From UBA1351 sp965140555 (GTDB lineage Bacteria > Bacillota > Clostridia > Lachnospirales > Vallitaleaceae), in the NCBI GenBank assembly GCA_965140555.1, contig OZ223259.1, forward strand, positions 620,001 through 684,000: DNA of 64,000 bases, given 5' to 3'. Position numbers and translations under genes: made by a program. Under the pieces are notes generated by a model. The model worked only from the letters and a program-made list of their open reading frames with translations. It had not been told where the DNA came from and did no database searches. Position 1 is the stretch's first letter; each line of letters opens with the position of its first letter. Below are positions 31,441 to 41,284 of the stretch, piece after piece.

Positions 31441-32628
31441 CTATAGAATCTCCAGCAAACGTTCCCTATAGGTTGGGTTTGAACAGTTTCTGGCAATATC
31501 CTTCTGGGTTACTCCTGCAAAATCCTCAATATCGCTTTTCCCACCGTTTTCCATAAACCATGTCGCTTGCTCCAGATAGCCTTCAAACTTATCCGCTTCA
31601 GCCATGGTTGCCCGCAACACCGTATCGTGAAGGGCTGTCAGTCCATTAACAACAGGGTATTCATTGATGGCATCTGTAAGCGCTTGAGGTGCCATATGCT
31701 TAGCACATTCTCTGAGAATATCCAAGTGGTTAAACACTGCACCTCGAATGATTGTCTGGGCACCCATAGGATGATTTTCATGGAGGCTAGGATTGGCCCC
31801 GAATTCCAAAAGATGCTTCGCAATCGCCAGACGTAAGTCTTTGGCCTTTTGAACCTCCGGTAATCCATTATTGCCTGTAACCGTTACAACGAGTGGGGGC
31901 TGCGATAACGGCCCACCTAAGCGATTTACATCTACTTTTTTCTCTTCAATTAATGCCTTTACACGATTCAGCGTATCATTATCCGCTTCCGGTGTTTGAA
32001 TAGCCCGCTTAAGTCCTAATTCAATAGCTGCGACCAATTCATCAGTAAGTTCTTGTTGTTCCTTCTCTGACGCATCAACTTGAGGAGCGATTCGTTCAAG
32101 ATACTGTTCATAATAAGCCGCTTTTTCCTCTTGCGAGGTATCATAAGGTTTGATAATCGCCATCATTTCATGGTTTTGAAATTGTTTTGCCATTTCCATA
32201 GGGCCTAAACCTCGTGCTGTTGTAATCGATGTATCTGCCCCTTTTTCCACAAGGTATTTGGCCAATTCCAAATGTCCGTAAAAAGCAGCTTGAAGAAGTA
32301 TTCCATGTCCATTCAAGTCCCAAACCGCATCCAATTCATCCGGATGGGCCTGCAACAATACATCCGCTGTTGCCACATCACCTGAATGCCCTGCCAGATG
32401 AATCGGCAACGCTTCCGATTCCCGATGACCTAACTTTGTATCGGCATCATAACGAAGCAATAAGGATACAATCTTATCTTGACCTCTTGCACTGGCCCAT
32501 AATAAGGGTGTCCAGCCGTCAGCATCATAAGTATTCGGATTATTACCTGCATCCAACCATCGTGTTAAGTCCTCCATCTGCCCTTTTTTTGCATAGCGAA
32601 TCCCTTCATCTATTGTGTGTTCCGCCAT
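31441..32628 (-). CDS. Ankyrin-repeat protein
   Basis: 395 residues, no signal peptide. Ankyrin units are clear in the first half: DADGWTPLLWASARGQDKIV, then EALPIHLAGHSGDVATADVL, GHGILLQAAFYGHLELAKYL. Weaker ones lie in the second half (AKHLLEFGANPSLHENHPMG, NGLTALHDTVLRATMAEADK), with a charged helical stretch between (about 165-225). Ankyrin arrays mediate protein binding. Last gene of the partner-switching string, 15 bp after the SpoIIE phosphatase gene, so it may bind one of those proteins. No catalytic domain seen. Confidence 0.85.
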   Translation of the reverse strand: MAEHTIDEGIRYAKKGQMEDLTRWLDAGNNPNTYDADGWTPLLWASARGQDKIVSLLLRYDADTKLGHRESEALPIHLAGHSGDVATADVLLQAHPDELDAVWDLNGHGILLQAAFYGHLELAKYLVEKGADTSITTARGLGPMEMAKQFQNHEMMAIIKPYDTSQEEKAAYYEQYLERIAPQVDASEKEQQELTDELVAAIELGLKRAIQTPEADNDTLNRVKALIEEKKVDVNRLGGPLSQPPLVVTVTGNNGLPEVQKAKDLRLAIAKHLLEFGANPSLHENHPMGAQTIIRGAVFNHLDILRECAKHMAPQALTDAINEYPVVNGLTALHDTVLRATMAEADKFEGYLEQATWFMENGGKSDIEDFAGVTQKDIARNCSNPTYRERLLEIL

Positions 32629-32643
32629 AAAAGCACCTCCTTG

Positions 32644-34304
32644 TTACGCATCATATTTAAACAAGAGAATCGTAATATCATCTGCTTGTTCTGCACCATT
32701 AGCAAATACATCAATGTCATGACGAACGTCTAGTACAATCTCCATAATATGTTTTTTATCCGGCTCCTTTTCTTGATTCAATAATTCAATCAGCCGTTCT
32801 TCCGAGTAGAAGGTATGAACGTCACTAATAGCCTCCGTCACACCATCCGTATATGTGAAGAGCATATCACCCGGCTCTAATTGAACCTCTTGCTTTGGAA
32901 ATTCAGCCCCAGGCATAATAGCTAGAACTTGATTTCTATGCATCTCAAGCCAATCAAAGCCTTTACCTTTTCGATAAATCAAAGGTGGATTGTGACCGGC
33001 ATTAACATAAGACAAAACACCTGTTTTTAAATCCAAAATCCCCATAAAGGCCGTTACGAACATAAAGGTATCATTATTCTCATTCAATCGATTATTCGCC
33101 TGTTTGAAAATATCGTTCACCTCTAGATTCGTAAGTGCAAAGTCTTTAATTGTTCCCTTTGCAATCATCATAAACAAGGCGGCAGGAACTCCTTTTCCTG
33201 ACACATCGGCCATAACAAAAGCCACCTTATCTTCCCCTAACATGAAGAAATCATAAAAATCACCACCAACCTCTTTGGCCGGATTCATAATGGCATAGAT
33301 ATCAAAGTCCTGTCGATCAGGAAATGGTGGAAATATCGACGGTAACATGGATGCCTGTATATGTTTGGCTACATTCAGCTCTGTGGCCACCTTCTCCCGC
33401 TCTGCTGTAACCGTTTCAAGATTATTCATATAACGTTTTATATCTTCTGCCATTTGTATTACCGATTCAGAAAGTTCCTGAATCTCATCCCCTGTGAAAA
33501 TTTCGTTTTCCAAATCCCATAATTCATCATCCTGGGCATATTCTATAACTTTACGATTCAAATGCGCAATGGGATTAATAATGATGCGTTTTGTCATATA
33601 GAACAAACCAGCCACTGATAATAGAATCAGTACGATAATCAGCCCCATCATTGTAAACACATACCCATAGAGAACATCGTATACAACATCCAAAGAAACA
33701 TCTGCTTCAACCATGGCAATGACATTCCCTGAATCATCCGTCACCGGTGCCCATGCCGATAAGGTTCTACCGAAGAAATCGTCTCCGGCCAAAATCGGCT
33801 CCCTAGACGGCTGCCTGTTTTTAACATCCTCGACTAAATGTTTATACTCAACGGTCGTATATGCATATTCTTGCCCAATTTTGTTAATCTTATTCGGATT
33901 ATCTGAAGGGATTTGCCCTTCAACAATATATATAAAGTGATCGTCATAAGGTACAAATACATAAAGATACGCAATATCTGCTGCTTTTTTCATCGTTTGT
34001 AAAAGTTCCTTCATCGTTGCATAATAGGGCTCTTGTGTAATCTCTGCATAGACCGCCTCTTTGTCTGAATCACTTGCCTCTTTCACTGCATCTATCCTAT
34101 CTGCCATCGATGCAAGCGCCTCTTTATCTAAGCTTTCAGCCAAAAAAGCAACTTGCTGTTCCGTTTTTGAGAAAAAAATTCAATATGATCTTCTCGTATC
34201 GAAAAAAAGCTAAAGGTACACATACTGATTCCAAGAATCAACGCAAACAGTATTAGTATCACCATGACCTTCGTTGTAATGGACATCCTACGTTTTGTTT
34301 CCAT
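32644..34304 (-). CDS. SpoIIE/PP2C phosphatase with sensor and HAMP, apparent frameshift near the N-terminus
   Basis: The main open frame is 32644-34143 (499 codons). Upstream, ATG 34304 (GGAGG 9 nt before) encodes METKRRMSITTKVMVILILF, a membrane anchor, in another frame; the two join if one T is added to the T7 run at 34178-34172. Complete protein about 553 residues: TM1, Cache-like extracytoplasmic sensor, TM2, HAMP-like linker, coiled segment, then PP2C/SpoIIE with PAKEVGGDFYDFF, ADVSGKGVPAALF, YTDGVTEA and ADDITILL metal-binding Asp. RsbU-type phosphatases dephosphorylate STAS antagonists; two STAS proteins are encoded nearby. The break may be a sequencing error; if real, the protein loses its first membrane helix. 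Confidence 0.85.
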
Positions 34305-34887
34305 GAGGGTGCGCCTCCTTCGTTTTCTTATCCAATTTCAATAAACATATATCTGCACCACACTTACAGATTTTTCCGCATATGGGGCACGTCAATCCAT
34401 ATGCTTCGAGGTTTTCATAAAAATGAGGTCTGTACAAATGTTCCTCCTCTCCACCGATAACGCCAAGAACCACCCGACCGGGAATTCGTCCTGTCGGTTC
34501 CCTCCACAATTCAATCAACAAATAGGTTGCATCCGTTTGCACTAATTTTTGAGTAAAGGCTTCCACTAATAAGCGTGCAACTCCTAGATGTCGCCATTTC
34601 GGCAACACAACCAGCATCTCTGCCGTATAAATAGATTGATTCGGATACTTTGTATAAAAGTATGCAACAAGCTCTTGATGCTCACAGGTGAATGCAATTC
34701 CCTTAAATGCCGTAAATACACCCATAATTCTCCCGTCTTCCCCAACGCATTTGACGCCTACAAAATTGTCACTATAAAACCCTCTTCTAATCTGATTTTC
34801 TATAGGCTCGCCATCGTTCAAATACTGACGATAGAGTTGAACCATCATCCCTATATCCTCTTCGGTTATAGTCTCAATTCGATGCAC
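34288..34887 (-). CDS. GNAT acetyltransferase with C-terminal Cys cluster
   Basis: 199 residues. GNAT core at about 1-150: acetyl-CoA loop MLVVLPKWRHLGVARLLVEA. The C-terminal tail carries CPICGKICKCGADIC, five Cys with a CxxC spacing that could bind zinc or a cluster, an unusual addition. The 3' end overlaps the phosphatase start by 17 bp and the 5' end overlaps the transporter fusion gene by 14 bp, so it is tightly embedded in the operon. Possibly modifies a component of the signalling circuit; no direct evidence. Confidence 0.75.
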   Translation of the reverse strand: MHRIETITEEDIGMMVQLYRQYLNDGEPIENQIRRGFYSDNFVGVKCVGEDGRIMGVFTAFKGIAFTCEHQELVAYFYTKYPNQSIYTAEMLVVLPKWRHLGVARLLVEAFTQKLVQTDATYLLIELWREPTGRIPGRVVLGVIGGEEEHLYRPHFYENLEAYGLTCPICGKICKCGADICLLKLDKKTKEAHPHGNKT

Positions 34888-37762
34888 GTTTCTTCACCTT
34901 ACCTCGTTGAGTCAGCACAAAGAATCCCATACACATTATTACCCCAATACCGATGATTAACGTTCCTCCTCGATAGCCCACAACCAAAGCACTTGCATAT
35001 AGTAAAGGACCCACCGTTTGTCCTCCGTTATCAAATAGGGAATAGACACTCATTGCATTGCCTTCACCATAACTTTTGGTAACCTCTCGCGATGCATAAT
35101 AAGTGGCTTGAGCTGCATATCCGAAGGAGATAGCAAAAGACAGAATAAAAATACCGATAACAGCACCTAGAAGTGATTCCAGAATGCCAAAAAGTATGGA
35201 TGCCCCTGCCATAAAGGCTGTTGCCATAAGTACGGCACCTTTTTCTCCCAACCATTGAATACTAAATCGTGTAAACATGGGCCCTGCATAGATAACGATG
35301 AGTCCGCTTAGGAGATACAAATACCCAATGGTGGATTCCGTCATCCCCATAGACTCTGCGTACAAGGGAAAAAAATACTCGCGATAGGATAAAGCGATAA
35401 GAAAGGGCATCAGTAGCAAAACAAGAAAGGGCCAAATCTCTCGATGAGTAAAAAATCCCTTTATGGATACAGGAATGTACTTATGTCTTGTCGCCTTGTG
35501 ATTTTCTCCGAAAAGGGAAAGTACGCAGCCAATCACTATAATACCTGCTGCTGTGAGATAAACTTGCATATACTCCACTCTCAATAATAAGACAGAGCCT
35601 ACACCGACTCCTGCCGTAACACCGGCAAGAATGCCGGCATTGACCTCACTGAACAATCTACCGCTATCTTCTTCATCCATCGCTGCTAAGGTATTGACCC
35701 CGACTATAATCAATCCCATTCCTATTCCGACAATGCTTTTAGCCACTAGAATACCGATATAGTCCGTTGTAATAGCTGCCACAACATACCCTATGAATTG
35801 TACTGTAAATCCATAGAACAAGGTTTTCTTCATTCCGATATGGGTACTCAAAAACCCTCCCATAAAGGAAGCCAATGCTGTCATCAATAATTGCATCGTA
35901 ATAGGCAGCGCAATGCCTATATGCTCCGGGATCATCCATTCTCGGCTATACCGTCCGGCTATAAGAATGGGAATAAAGGCATCCTGCATGGAATCTGCCA
36001 AAAATGAAATGAATATGAGGGTCCGTAGGGGAAAAACTCTTAATCCGGCAAGCCGATTTGTCTCTTGATGCATCTTATAGAAGACCACTTCCATCATTAC
36101 AATAATCATAACCACAATCGCACATAAAATGGTGATAATAATCTCTATTAATAGGCGTTCTTGACTTTGTACTAGCTCATCTGTACTGATTCCCACTTCC
36201 ATAATGCCTATGGCTGTCCTTGTCCCGTCTTCTGACTCTTCCATAATGGGTTTTAGCACATAGGACCAAGTTCCATAGGAACTCACTTCATTTTCCACCT
36301 GTACCGTCTCTTGGTTTTTCATCACAGACGTATACGTATTGTCGCCCCATTGGAAAAAGGGATGTCTAGCAGTTATAGTATCTTCATAGTCCATTACACC
36401 GACAATCGAATCTTCATACCGTTTATACACGATGTAATAGTAATAGAGTCCGTTATTATAAGAGGCATCTGTAATCCCGTTTAAAGCTTCTTTCATTTTG
36501 GCAAAAGGAGCAGACTCATATGCCTCTATCGTATCCATTGCTTTCAAATCCTTTATATCCATTGATGCAATCAATACATCCCCATATAGATTCAAGTCTT
36601 TTATTAAATCGTGATTGGTAACCACAAACATAGAGGAAAAGGCTAAGTAAGTCACAAGGACCGTCGTTATTAGTGCGACAACAATAATAAGAATACCGCG
36701 TTGTACCACGCTGTTATTTAATAGGGATTGTAGCCGTCTCAAGAGCATGACAATGAGTGCACATCCTGCTATAGCTCCAACAACCATCCAGAAAAATATG
36801 AGGATAACTGTCCAGCCGGGATGGTCATCTATTGTGTACAAATTCGTGATTTGTCCGTTTTTATAGATGGAGACACTTGAATAATCTGTCATTGTCACAA
36901 TTCCGGCATTGGCTTGTACATCATATATGGGCTCATCTCCTGTGTAGAGATGCTGAACACCCCCGGACGCATCAATGTGATTGACACGGTTATGTTCCAA
37001 ATCCGTATAGTAAATCTCTTGTGTCTTCCCATCCACATCCAGATGCCAGGCCACCCCTTCCTTATCTGTGGCCAGAAAGGTTCTTTTCCCCTCTTTATCT
37101 AATGCTATAAGTTCTCCCAGTCGTGTTGTATAATAGATGGTATCCGTCTTGGCATTAATAGCAATATCTGATAAACTCAGTCCTTCGCCTATAACATGAG
37201 GATGACGGGTAATTGCCTTAGATTTGGTGTCAATGACAATCCTCTGTATAGAACCTGAATCCTCCTGCCTCATTCCGAAGGTTAATGTCTCTTCTTCTAT
37301 GGACATGCTATAGATATTCCCATACTGCATGGGTCCATTCTCCAAGGAATATGTTTGTTCGAATATTGTTGCCATATATTTCCCTGTTGCACTATATTGA
37401 AGAATGCGTTCCTTCGAAATTTGTGTTCCCACACCGCTGTATATCCTGTCTGCAATATAAATAACTCCATTTGAATCAGCACATACTTGACTCGCATAGT
37501 AGAACCCTTTGTCCTTCTTCTCTCCATGCAATACCCGATCGACACGATAGTTTCCATCTAATACAATGACCTTCTTATAGCCGCCATCCACAATATAATA
37601 GCGACCGTCATTCCCATAAGAGATACTTGACGGACCGGACAACGTATACTCCCAGTAAAATGGATTCCTGAAATTGGATGTCGATAGCCCAATGATGATA
37701 AGGCTTACTACGAACAAACCAAACGCCCATAATCCGGGATGGGACAGTTTATGCAACTTCAT
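34874..37762 (-). CDS. Beta-propeller / sensor / MFS transporter fusion protein
   Basis: 962 residues. N-terminal helix (about 11-27); an extracytoplasmic NHL/SMP-30-like beta-propeller (about 40-310; repeats such as GPSSISYGNDGRYYIVDGG, VCADSNGVIYIADRIYSG, VDGKTQEIYYTDLEHNRV). Two helices follow (about 318-342, 356-378), then a second extracytoplasmic region resembling a Cache sensor (about 380-533), another helix (537-561) and a 12-helix major facilitator domain (about 575-955, with GGFLSTHIGMKKTLFYGF and IVAKSIVGIGMG-type motifs). A transporter fused to two outside sensing modules suggests a transceptor. It sits between the GNAT and DJ-1 genes of the partner-switching operon. The substrate may be a sugar, given the neighbours. 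I know no named family with this architecture. Confidence 0.85.
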   Translation of the reverse strand: MKLHKLSHPGLWAFGLFVVSLIIIGLSTSNFRNPFYWEYTLSGPSSISYGNDGRYYIVDGGYKKVIVLDGNYRVDRVLHGEKKDKGFYYASQVCADSNGVIYIADRIYSGVGTQISKERILQYSATGKYMATIFEQTYSLENGPMQYGNIYSMSIEEETLTFGMRQEDSGSIQRIVIDTKSKAITRHPHVIGEGLSLSDIAINAKTDTIYYTTRLGELIALDKEGKRTFLATDKEGVAWHLDVDGKTQEIYYTDLEHNRVNHIDASGGVQHLYTGDEPIYDVQANAGIVTMTDYSSVSIYKNGQITNLYTIDDHPGWTVILIFFWMVVGAIAGCALIVMLLRRLQSLLNNSVVQRGILIIVVALITTVLVTYLAFSSMFVVTNHDLIKDLNLYGDVLIASMDIKDLKAMDTIEAYESAPFAKMKEALNGITDASYNNGLYYYYIVYKRYEDSIVGVMDYEDTITARHPFFQWGDNTYTSVMKNQETVQVENEVSSYGTWSYVLKPIMEESEDGTRTAIGIMEVGISTDELVQSQERLLIEIIITILCAIVVMIIVMMEVVFYKMHQETNRLAGLRVFPLRTLIFISFLADSMQDAFIPILIAGRYSREWMIPEHIGIALPITMQLLMTALASFMGGFLSTHIGMKKTLFYGFTVQFIGYVVAAITTDYIGILVAKSIVGIGMGLIIVGVNTLAAMDEEDSGRLFSEVNAGILAGVTAGVGVGSVLLLRVEYMQVYLTAAGIIVIGCVLSLFGENHKATRHKYIPVSIKGFFTHREIWPFLVLLLMPFLIALSYREYFFPLYAESMGMTESTIGYLYLLSGLIVIYAGPMFTRFSIQWLGEKGAVLMATAFMAGASILFGILESLLGAVIGIFILSFAISFGYAAQATYYASREVTKSYGEGNAMSVYSLFDNGGQTVGPLLYASALVVGYRGGTLIIGIGVIMCMGFFVLTQRGKVKKRASN

Positions 37763-37778
37763 AAAAACGGCCTCTTTT

Positions 37779-38336
37779 CTACGATTCTAATGCATCCAAA
37801 AGTGCCTTCGCAAAGGGAGCAAAATGTCCTCCCGTTCGCGCCGTAATCAAGTCTCTCTCTACATATACATCAGCATCCACATAGGTCATGCCGGCATTTT
37901 CTACATGGGCTATGATATTGTTATGGCATGTCACTTTCCGATTGATGAAGGACATCTTAATAGGTGCTACCAGCCATAAAGAATGACAGATGAATCCTTT
38001 TATAAGTGTTGCATCTTCCATAATCGATGCTATAAATGTTGCCGCCGGAGATAGCTCTTTCGGTGTCTCACTATACAGCAAATAATCAGCCACATAACCT
38101 GCCGGAACAATAATAGCACCATATTCTTCCAATGCTTTTTTATCCAGTGACTCAAAGCTATGATCGACCTCCTGAATCATTCCTAGCTCCATTCCTTTAA
38201 ATGCTAATCGTTCCTGCCCCCATAAGCGTGTCAGAAATACCACATCATATCCGGCTTCTTTAAACCGATGCGAGTAATAAATAATTTCTTGATCAATAAA
38301 CCGATTTTCCAACAAAATACCGATCTTTTGCCCCAT
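37779..38336 (-). CDS. DJ-1/PfpI-family protein
   Basis: 185 residues. DJ-1 fold: GILLENRFIDQEIIYYSHRF with the conserved early Glu, AIIVPAGYVADYL, nucleophile elbow KGFICHSLWLVA with Cys-His as in PfpI/YhbO, and TARTGGHFAPFAKALLDAL at the end. PfpI/YhbO proteins are linked to glycation or electrophile stress. The stop is shared with the start area of the RsbW-like gene (1-bp overlap) and the transporter fusion gene begins 17 bp after it, so it belongs to the operon. Confidence 0.88.
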   Translation of the reverse strand: MGQKIGILLENRFIDQEIIYYSHRFKEAGYDVVFLTRLWGQERLAFKGMELGMIQEVDHSFESLDKKALEEYGAIIVPAGYVADYLLYSETPKELSPAATFIASIMEDATLIKGFICHSLWLVAPIKMSFINRKVTCHNNIIAHVENAGMTYVDADVYVERDLITARTGGHFAPFAKALLDALES

Positions 38337-38761
38337 TATGCTTCCTCCTGTTCCATTTTTTTCTTTATTACGATTTGATTTGTATCCTCTAAACGTTGAT
38401 AATCCACTGAATCCGACAGTTTCTTTACCATAAAAATGCCCAAGCCTCCGATTTTTCGTTCCATCATATTCAGACCGATGTCCGGATCATCTTTCTGTCT
38501 CGGATCAAAGGGAACACCTTGATCTTCAATACATAAGGTGAGCCTTTTGCTTGCTACATCAAAATCATAGCCGACTTTCATCATACCCTCTTCTTCTTTA
38601 TAGGCATACTGAATCGTATTCGTCATCAGCTCTTCACAAATTAGGCGCACTTCCATCACTAATTTCTTGTCGGTAATACCGTCCTCCTTTAAATGATCCA
38701 AAACAAAGGACACAAAAACATCAAAATTCTCTTCTGCTGCCATGCGTTGTATCCAATCCAT
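38336..38761 (-). CDS. RsbW-like anti-sigma/serine kinase (HATPase)
   Basis: 141 residues, a single GHKL ATPase domain: N-box ICEELMTNTIQYAY, G1 IEDQGVPFDPR and G2 GGLGIFMVKKLSD. This layout is the RsbW/SpoIIAB-type serine kinase that phosphorylates a STAS antagonist and sequesters a partner, classically a sigma factor. It lies between a STAS gene (12 bp upstream) and a DJ-1 gene. No sigma factor gene is present in the window, so its output partner is unknown. Confidence 0.9.
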   Translation of the reverse strand: MDWIQRMAAEENFDVFVSFVLDHLKEDGITDKKLVMEVRLICEELMTNTIQYAYKEEEGMMKVGYDFDVASKRLTLCIEDQGVPFDPRQKDDPDIGLNMMERKIGGLGIFMVKKLSDSVDYQRLEDTNQIVIKKKMEQEEA

Positions 38762-38772
38762 AAAGAGCCTCC

Positions 38773-39084
38773 TTATTGAAACTCAATGAAGTTATTTAGA
38801 CCACTCATTTCAATAACTGAGACAACGTTTTCATGGGGTTCTACCATAACCACATTGGCTTCATAGCCAATCTTTTGTTTGGAAAAAATAATAACACGTA
38901 ATCCGGCGCTTGAAATATATTCCAATTCCTTCACCAAATACCGAATTTCCTTCACCGGTGTTCCTACAAGACCTTTTATGTCTTCCATTAGTGGGTATGC
39001 ATTATTGGCATCAAGGTGTCCTTTTAACTCTATCGTAATCACTTCATCGACTGTTTCTATATGGTATTCAAAAAAATTATCCAT
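38773..39084 (-). CDS. STAS-domain anti-sigma-factor antagonist (RsbV-like), 1
   Basis: 103 residues from ATG 39084 (AGGAAGAAG upstream), preferred over 39108. STAS fold with ELKGHLDANNAYPLMEDI and the phosphorylation-site segment LEYISSAGLRVIIFSK; the Ser before SAGLR is the residue usually phosphorylated by RsbW-type kinases. It is immediately followed by that kinase gene and preceded by the debranching-enzyme gene. One of two STAS proteins in the operon, so the circuit may have two switch inputs. Confidence 0.9.
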   Translation of the reverse strand: MDNFFEYHIETVDEVITIELKGHLDANNAYPLMEDIKGLVGTPVKEIRYLVKELEYISSAGLRVIIFSKQKIGYEANVVMVEPHENVVSVIEMSGLNNFIEFQ

Positions 39085-39114
39085 GCTCTTCTTCCTTCCT
39101 CTATTCAACAGGCT

Positions 39115-41217
39115 CTAAGCTTCTAATCCTACAAGTAACATCGTACTTCTTGGTTCAACAAGAATTTCACCTTGATTCTCTAAAAGTGGGTACATCGATT
39201 CTTCTGTCATCTCTTCATCCTCAACTAAAGCTGAATTGGCAACCATGTGCCACTTCATGCCTTCCGGTAATTGGGGTAACCCGAATCCATGAAGTTCCCA
39301 ATGCATGTTCATAGCAAAATAAATGAAGGTATCGTCCTTTAGCGCATATTTTTCTTTTTCTTCTACATACATAACCCCTAACGTCAGACTCCCCCCCTCA
39401 TCTACATACCACGGTTTTGTACTATGCCATGAGACTTCCGGGTATCCGGTTTTATTATAGGTAGTTTCATAGTGGCTATTACGAAGCACCGGATGTGCCT
39501 CACGAAATCTTAATAGCTTTTTGAAGAACCGATACACCGTCTGCTGCTCGTTAACGCGTTCCCAATCCAACCATGATATGCTATTATCCTGACAATAGGC
39601 ATTGTTATTGCCACCTTGGGTGTTCGCAAACTCATCACCGGCAAGAAGCATAGGAATCCCACGACTCATCAGCAGCATTCCTGCCGCATTTTTTATCTGT
39701 TTGATTCGCAATGCATTGACATAGGAATCGTCTGTCTCTCCCTCATATCCGCAATTCCAACTATGGTTATCGTTACCGCCATCCCGATTGTCCTCTCCAT
39801 TTGCCATATTATGTTTTTCATTATATGCACATAAGTCATAGAGGGTAAATCCGTCATGACACGTAATAAAATTAATGGACGCATTGGCATTGCGATTGTA
39901 ATATAAATCCATAGAACCTTCCATGCGATGCATCATATCCTTGGCTACGTCTGCCTCACCTTTTAGAAAACGTCGTGCTGTGTCCCGATACTTCCCGTTC
40001 CACTCTGCCCAACGCCCCCATGACGGAAAATGACCGACCTGATAGAGCCCCCCTGCATCCCATGCCTCAGCTATGAGCTTACAATTACCCAAAATAGCAT
40101 CATGGGCAAGTTCTTCCAATAAGGGTGGGTTTGCCATAGGTGCTCCGAATTGATCTCTAGTTAGAATGGATGCCAAATCGAAGCGAAAACCGTCAATATG
40201 GTAATCGGCCGCCCAATAACGCAGACAGTCTAAGATACAGTTACGAACAATGGCATTATTGCAGTTAAAGGTATTTCCACAGCCACTAAAATTATAGTAA
40301 TACCCTTCCGGTGTTAATAGATAATAAGTCTTGTTATCTATACCCCGATAACTAATATAGGGTCCTTGTTCATTCCCCTCTGCGGTATGATTGAATACCA
40401 CATCCAACAATACCTCTATCCCATTATTGTGTAATTCTTTGACTAGATTTTTGAGTTCATCGACTTCCATGCCATATTTTCCCGTGGCTGCATACCCTGT
40501 TTTTGGTGCAAAGAAATTCACCGTGGAATACCCCCAATAATTGTAGAGTCGATTCCCATCTAGAACTCTTGAGTTTTCAAACTCATCAAATTCAAAAACC
40601 GGCAATAATTCAATGCAATTAATCCCTAATTCCTTCAAATACGGGATTTTTTCCAACAGCCCTGCAAAGGTTCCTCTATACTTTACCTTGCTTGACGGAT
40701 CCGCTGTAAAACTGCGCACATGGGTTTCATAGATGACCAAATCATTCATGGGAAGATTCAAGGGTTGGTCCCCCTCCCAGTCAAAGTCATCATAGATAAT
40801 TCGTCCTCGATGTTGGAATCCATCGTCCCAATCAGGTTCCTCTCCCCATACACTTCGCCCGGATACCGACTTCGCATAGGGATCCAGTAAGGTTTTATCC
40901 TTGTTGAACCAACACCCCTCGGCCGGATTGTAGGGTCCATCCATCCGATAGCCATACTCCACTGTTTCATAGTCAATATCAAAGACAATCATGGAATAGA
41001 CATCGCCGATTCGAAATGCATCGGGGAATGGGATGACGGCATAGGGCTCCTTATCTCCTTTATGGTATAGAACAAGCTCACACCCATAAGCATCCTTAGA
41101 AAAAATAGAAAAATTGACACCACCCGGCACAATAGATGCCCCAAAAGGCAATACCTTGCCAATTCGATATTTGATTCCGTCATGTTCATGGGTTGGATAG
41201 CTGTCCACTCTAATCAT
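39115..41217 (-). CDS. glgX: Glycogen debranching enzyme / isoamylase (GH13, GlgX-like)
   Basis: 700 residues. N-terminal CBM48-like domain (about 15-110: GGVNFSIFSKDAYGCELVLY). GH13 barrel with conserved regions: ELLPVFEFDEFENS, DVVFNHTAEGNEQGP, DGFRFDLASILTRD (nucleophile Asp), KLIAEAWDAGGLYQVG (acid/base Glu) and INFITCHDGFTLYDL (transition-state Asp), then a C-terminal beta domain. It hydrolyses alpha-1,6 branches in glycogen or limit dextrins; no signal peptide, so intracellular. Between the two STAS genes (gaps 30 and 67 bp). Its presence inside a partner-switching operon points to control of glycogen or starch use. Confidence 0.92.
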   Translation of the reverse strand: MIRVDSYPTHEHDGIKYRIGKVLPFGASIVPGGVNFSIFSKDAYGCELVLYHKGDKEPYAVIPFPDAFRIGDVYSMIVFDIDYETVEYGYRMDGPYNPAEGCWFNKDKTLLDPYAKSVSGRSVWGEEPDWDDGFQHRGRIIYDDFDWEGDQPLNLPMNDLVIYETHVRSFTADPSSKVKYRGTFAGLLEKIPYLKELGINCIELLPVFEFDEFENSRVLDGNRLYNYWGYSTVNFFAPKTGYAATGKYGMEVDELKNLVKELHNNGIEVLLDVVFNHTAEGNEQGPYISYRGIDNKTYYLLTPEGYYYNFSGCGNTFNCNNAIVRNCILDCLRYWAADYHIDGFRFDLASILTRDQFGAPMANPPLLEELAHDAILGNCKLIAEAWDAGGLYQVGHFPSWGRWAEWNGKYRDTARRFLKGEADVAKDMMHRMEGSMDLYYNRNANASINFITCHDGFTLYDLCAYNEKHNMANGEDNRDGGNDNHSWNCGYEGETDDSYVNALRIKQIKNAAGMLLMSRGIPMLLAGDEFANTQGGNNNAYCQDNSISWLDWERVNEQQTVYRFFKKLLRFREAHPVLRNSHYETTYNKTGYPEVSWHSTKPWYVDEGGSLTLGVMYVEEKEKYALKDDTFIYFAMNMHWELHGFGLPQLPEGMKWHMVANSALVEDEEMTEESMYPLLENQGEILVEPRSTMLLVGLEA

Positions 41218-41284
41218 GATGACACCTCCGCTTCTACCTTCTTATTTTAGTATATCCTTCACAACAATAGCATCTATGTACTCC

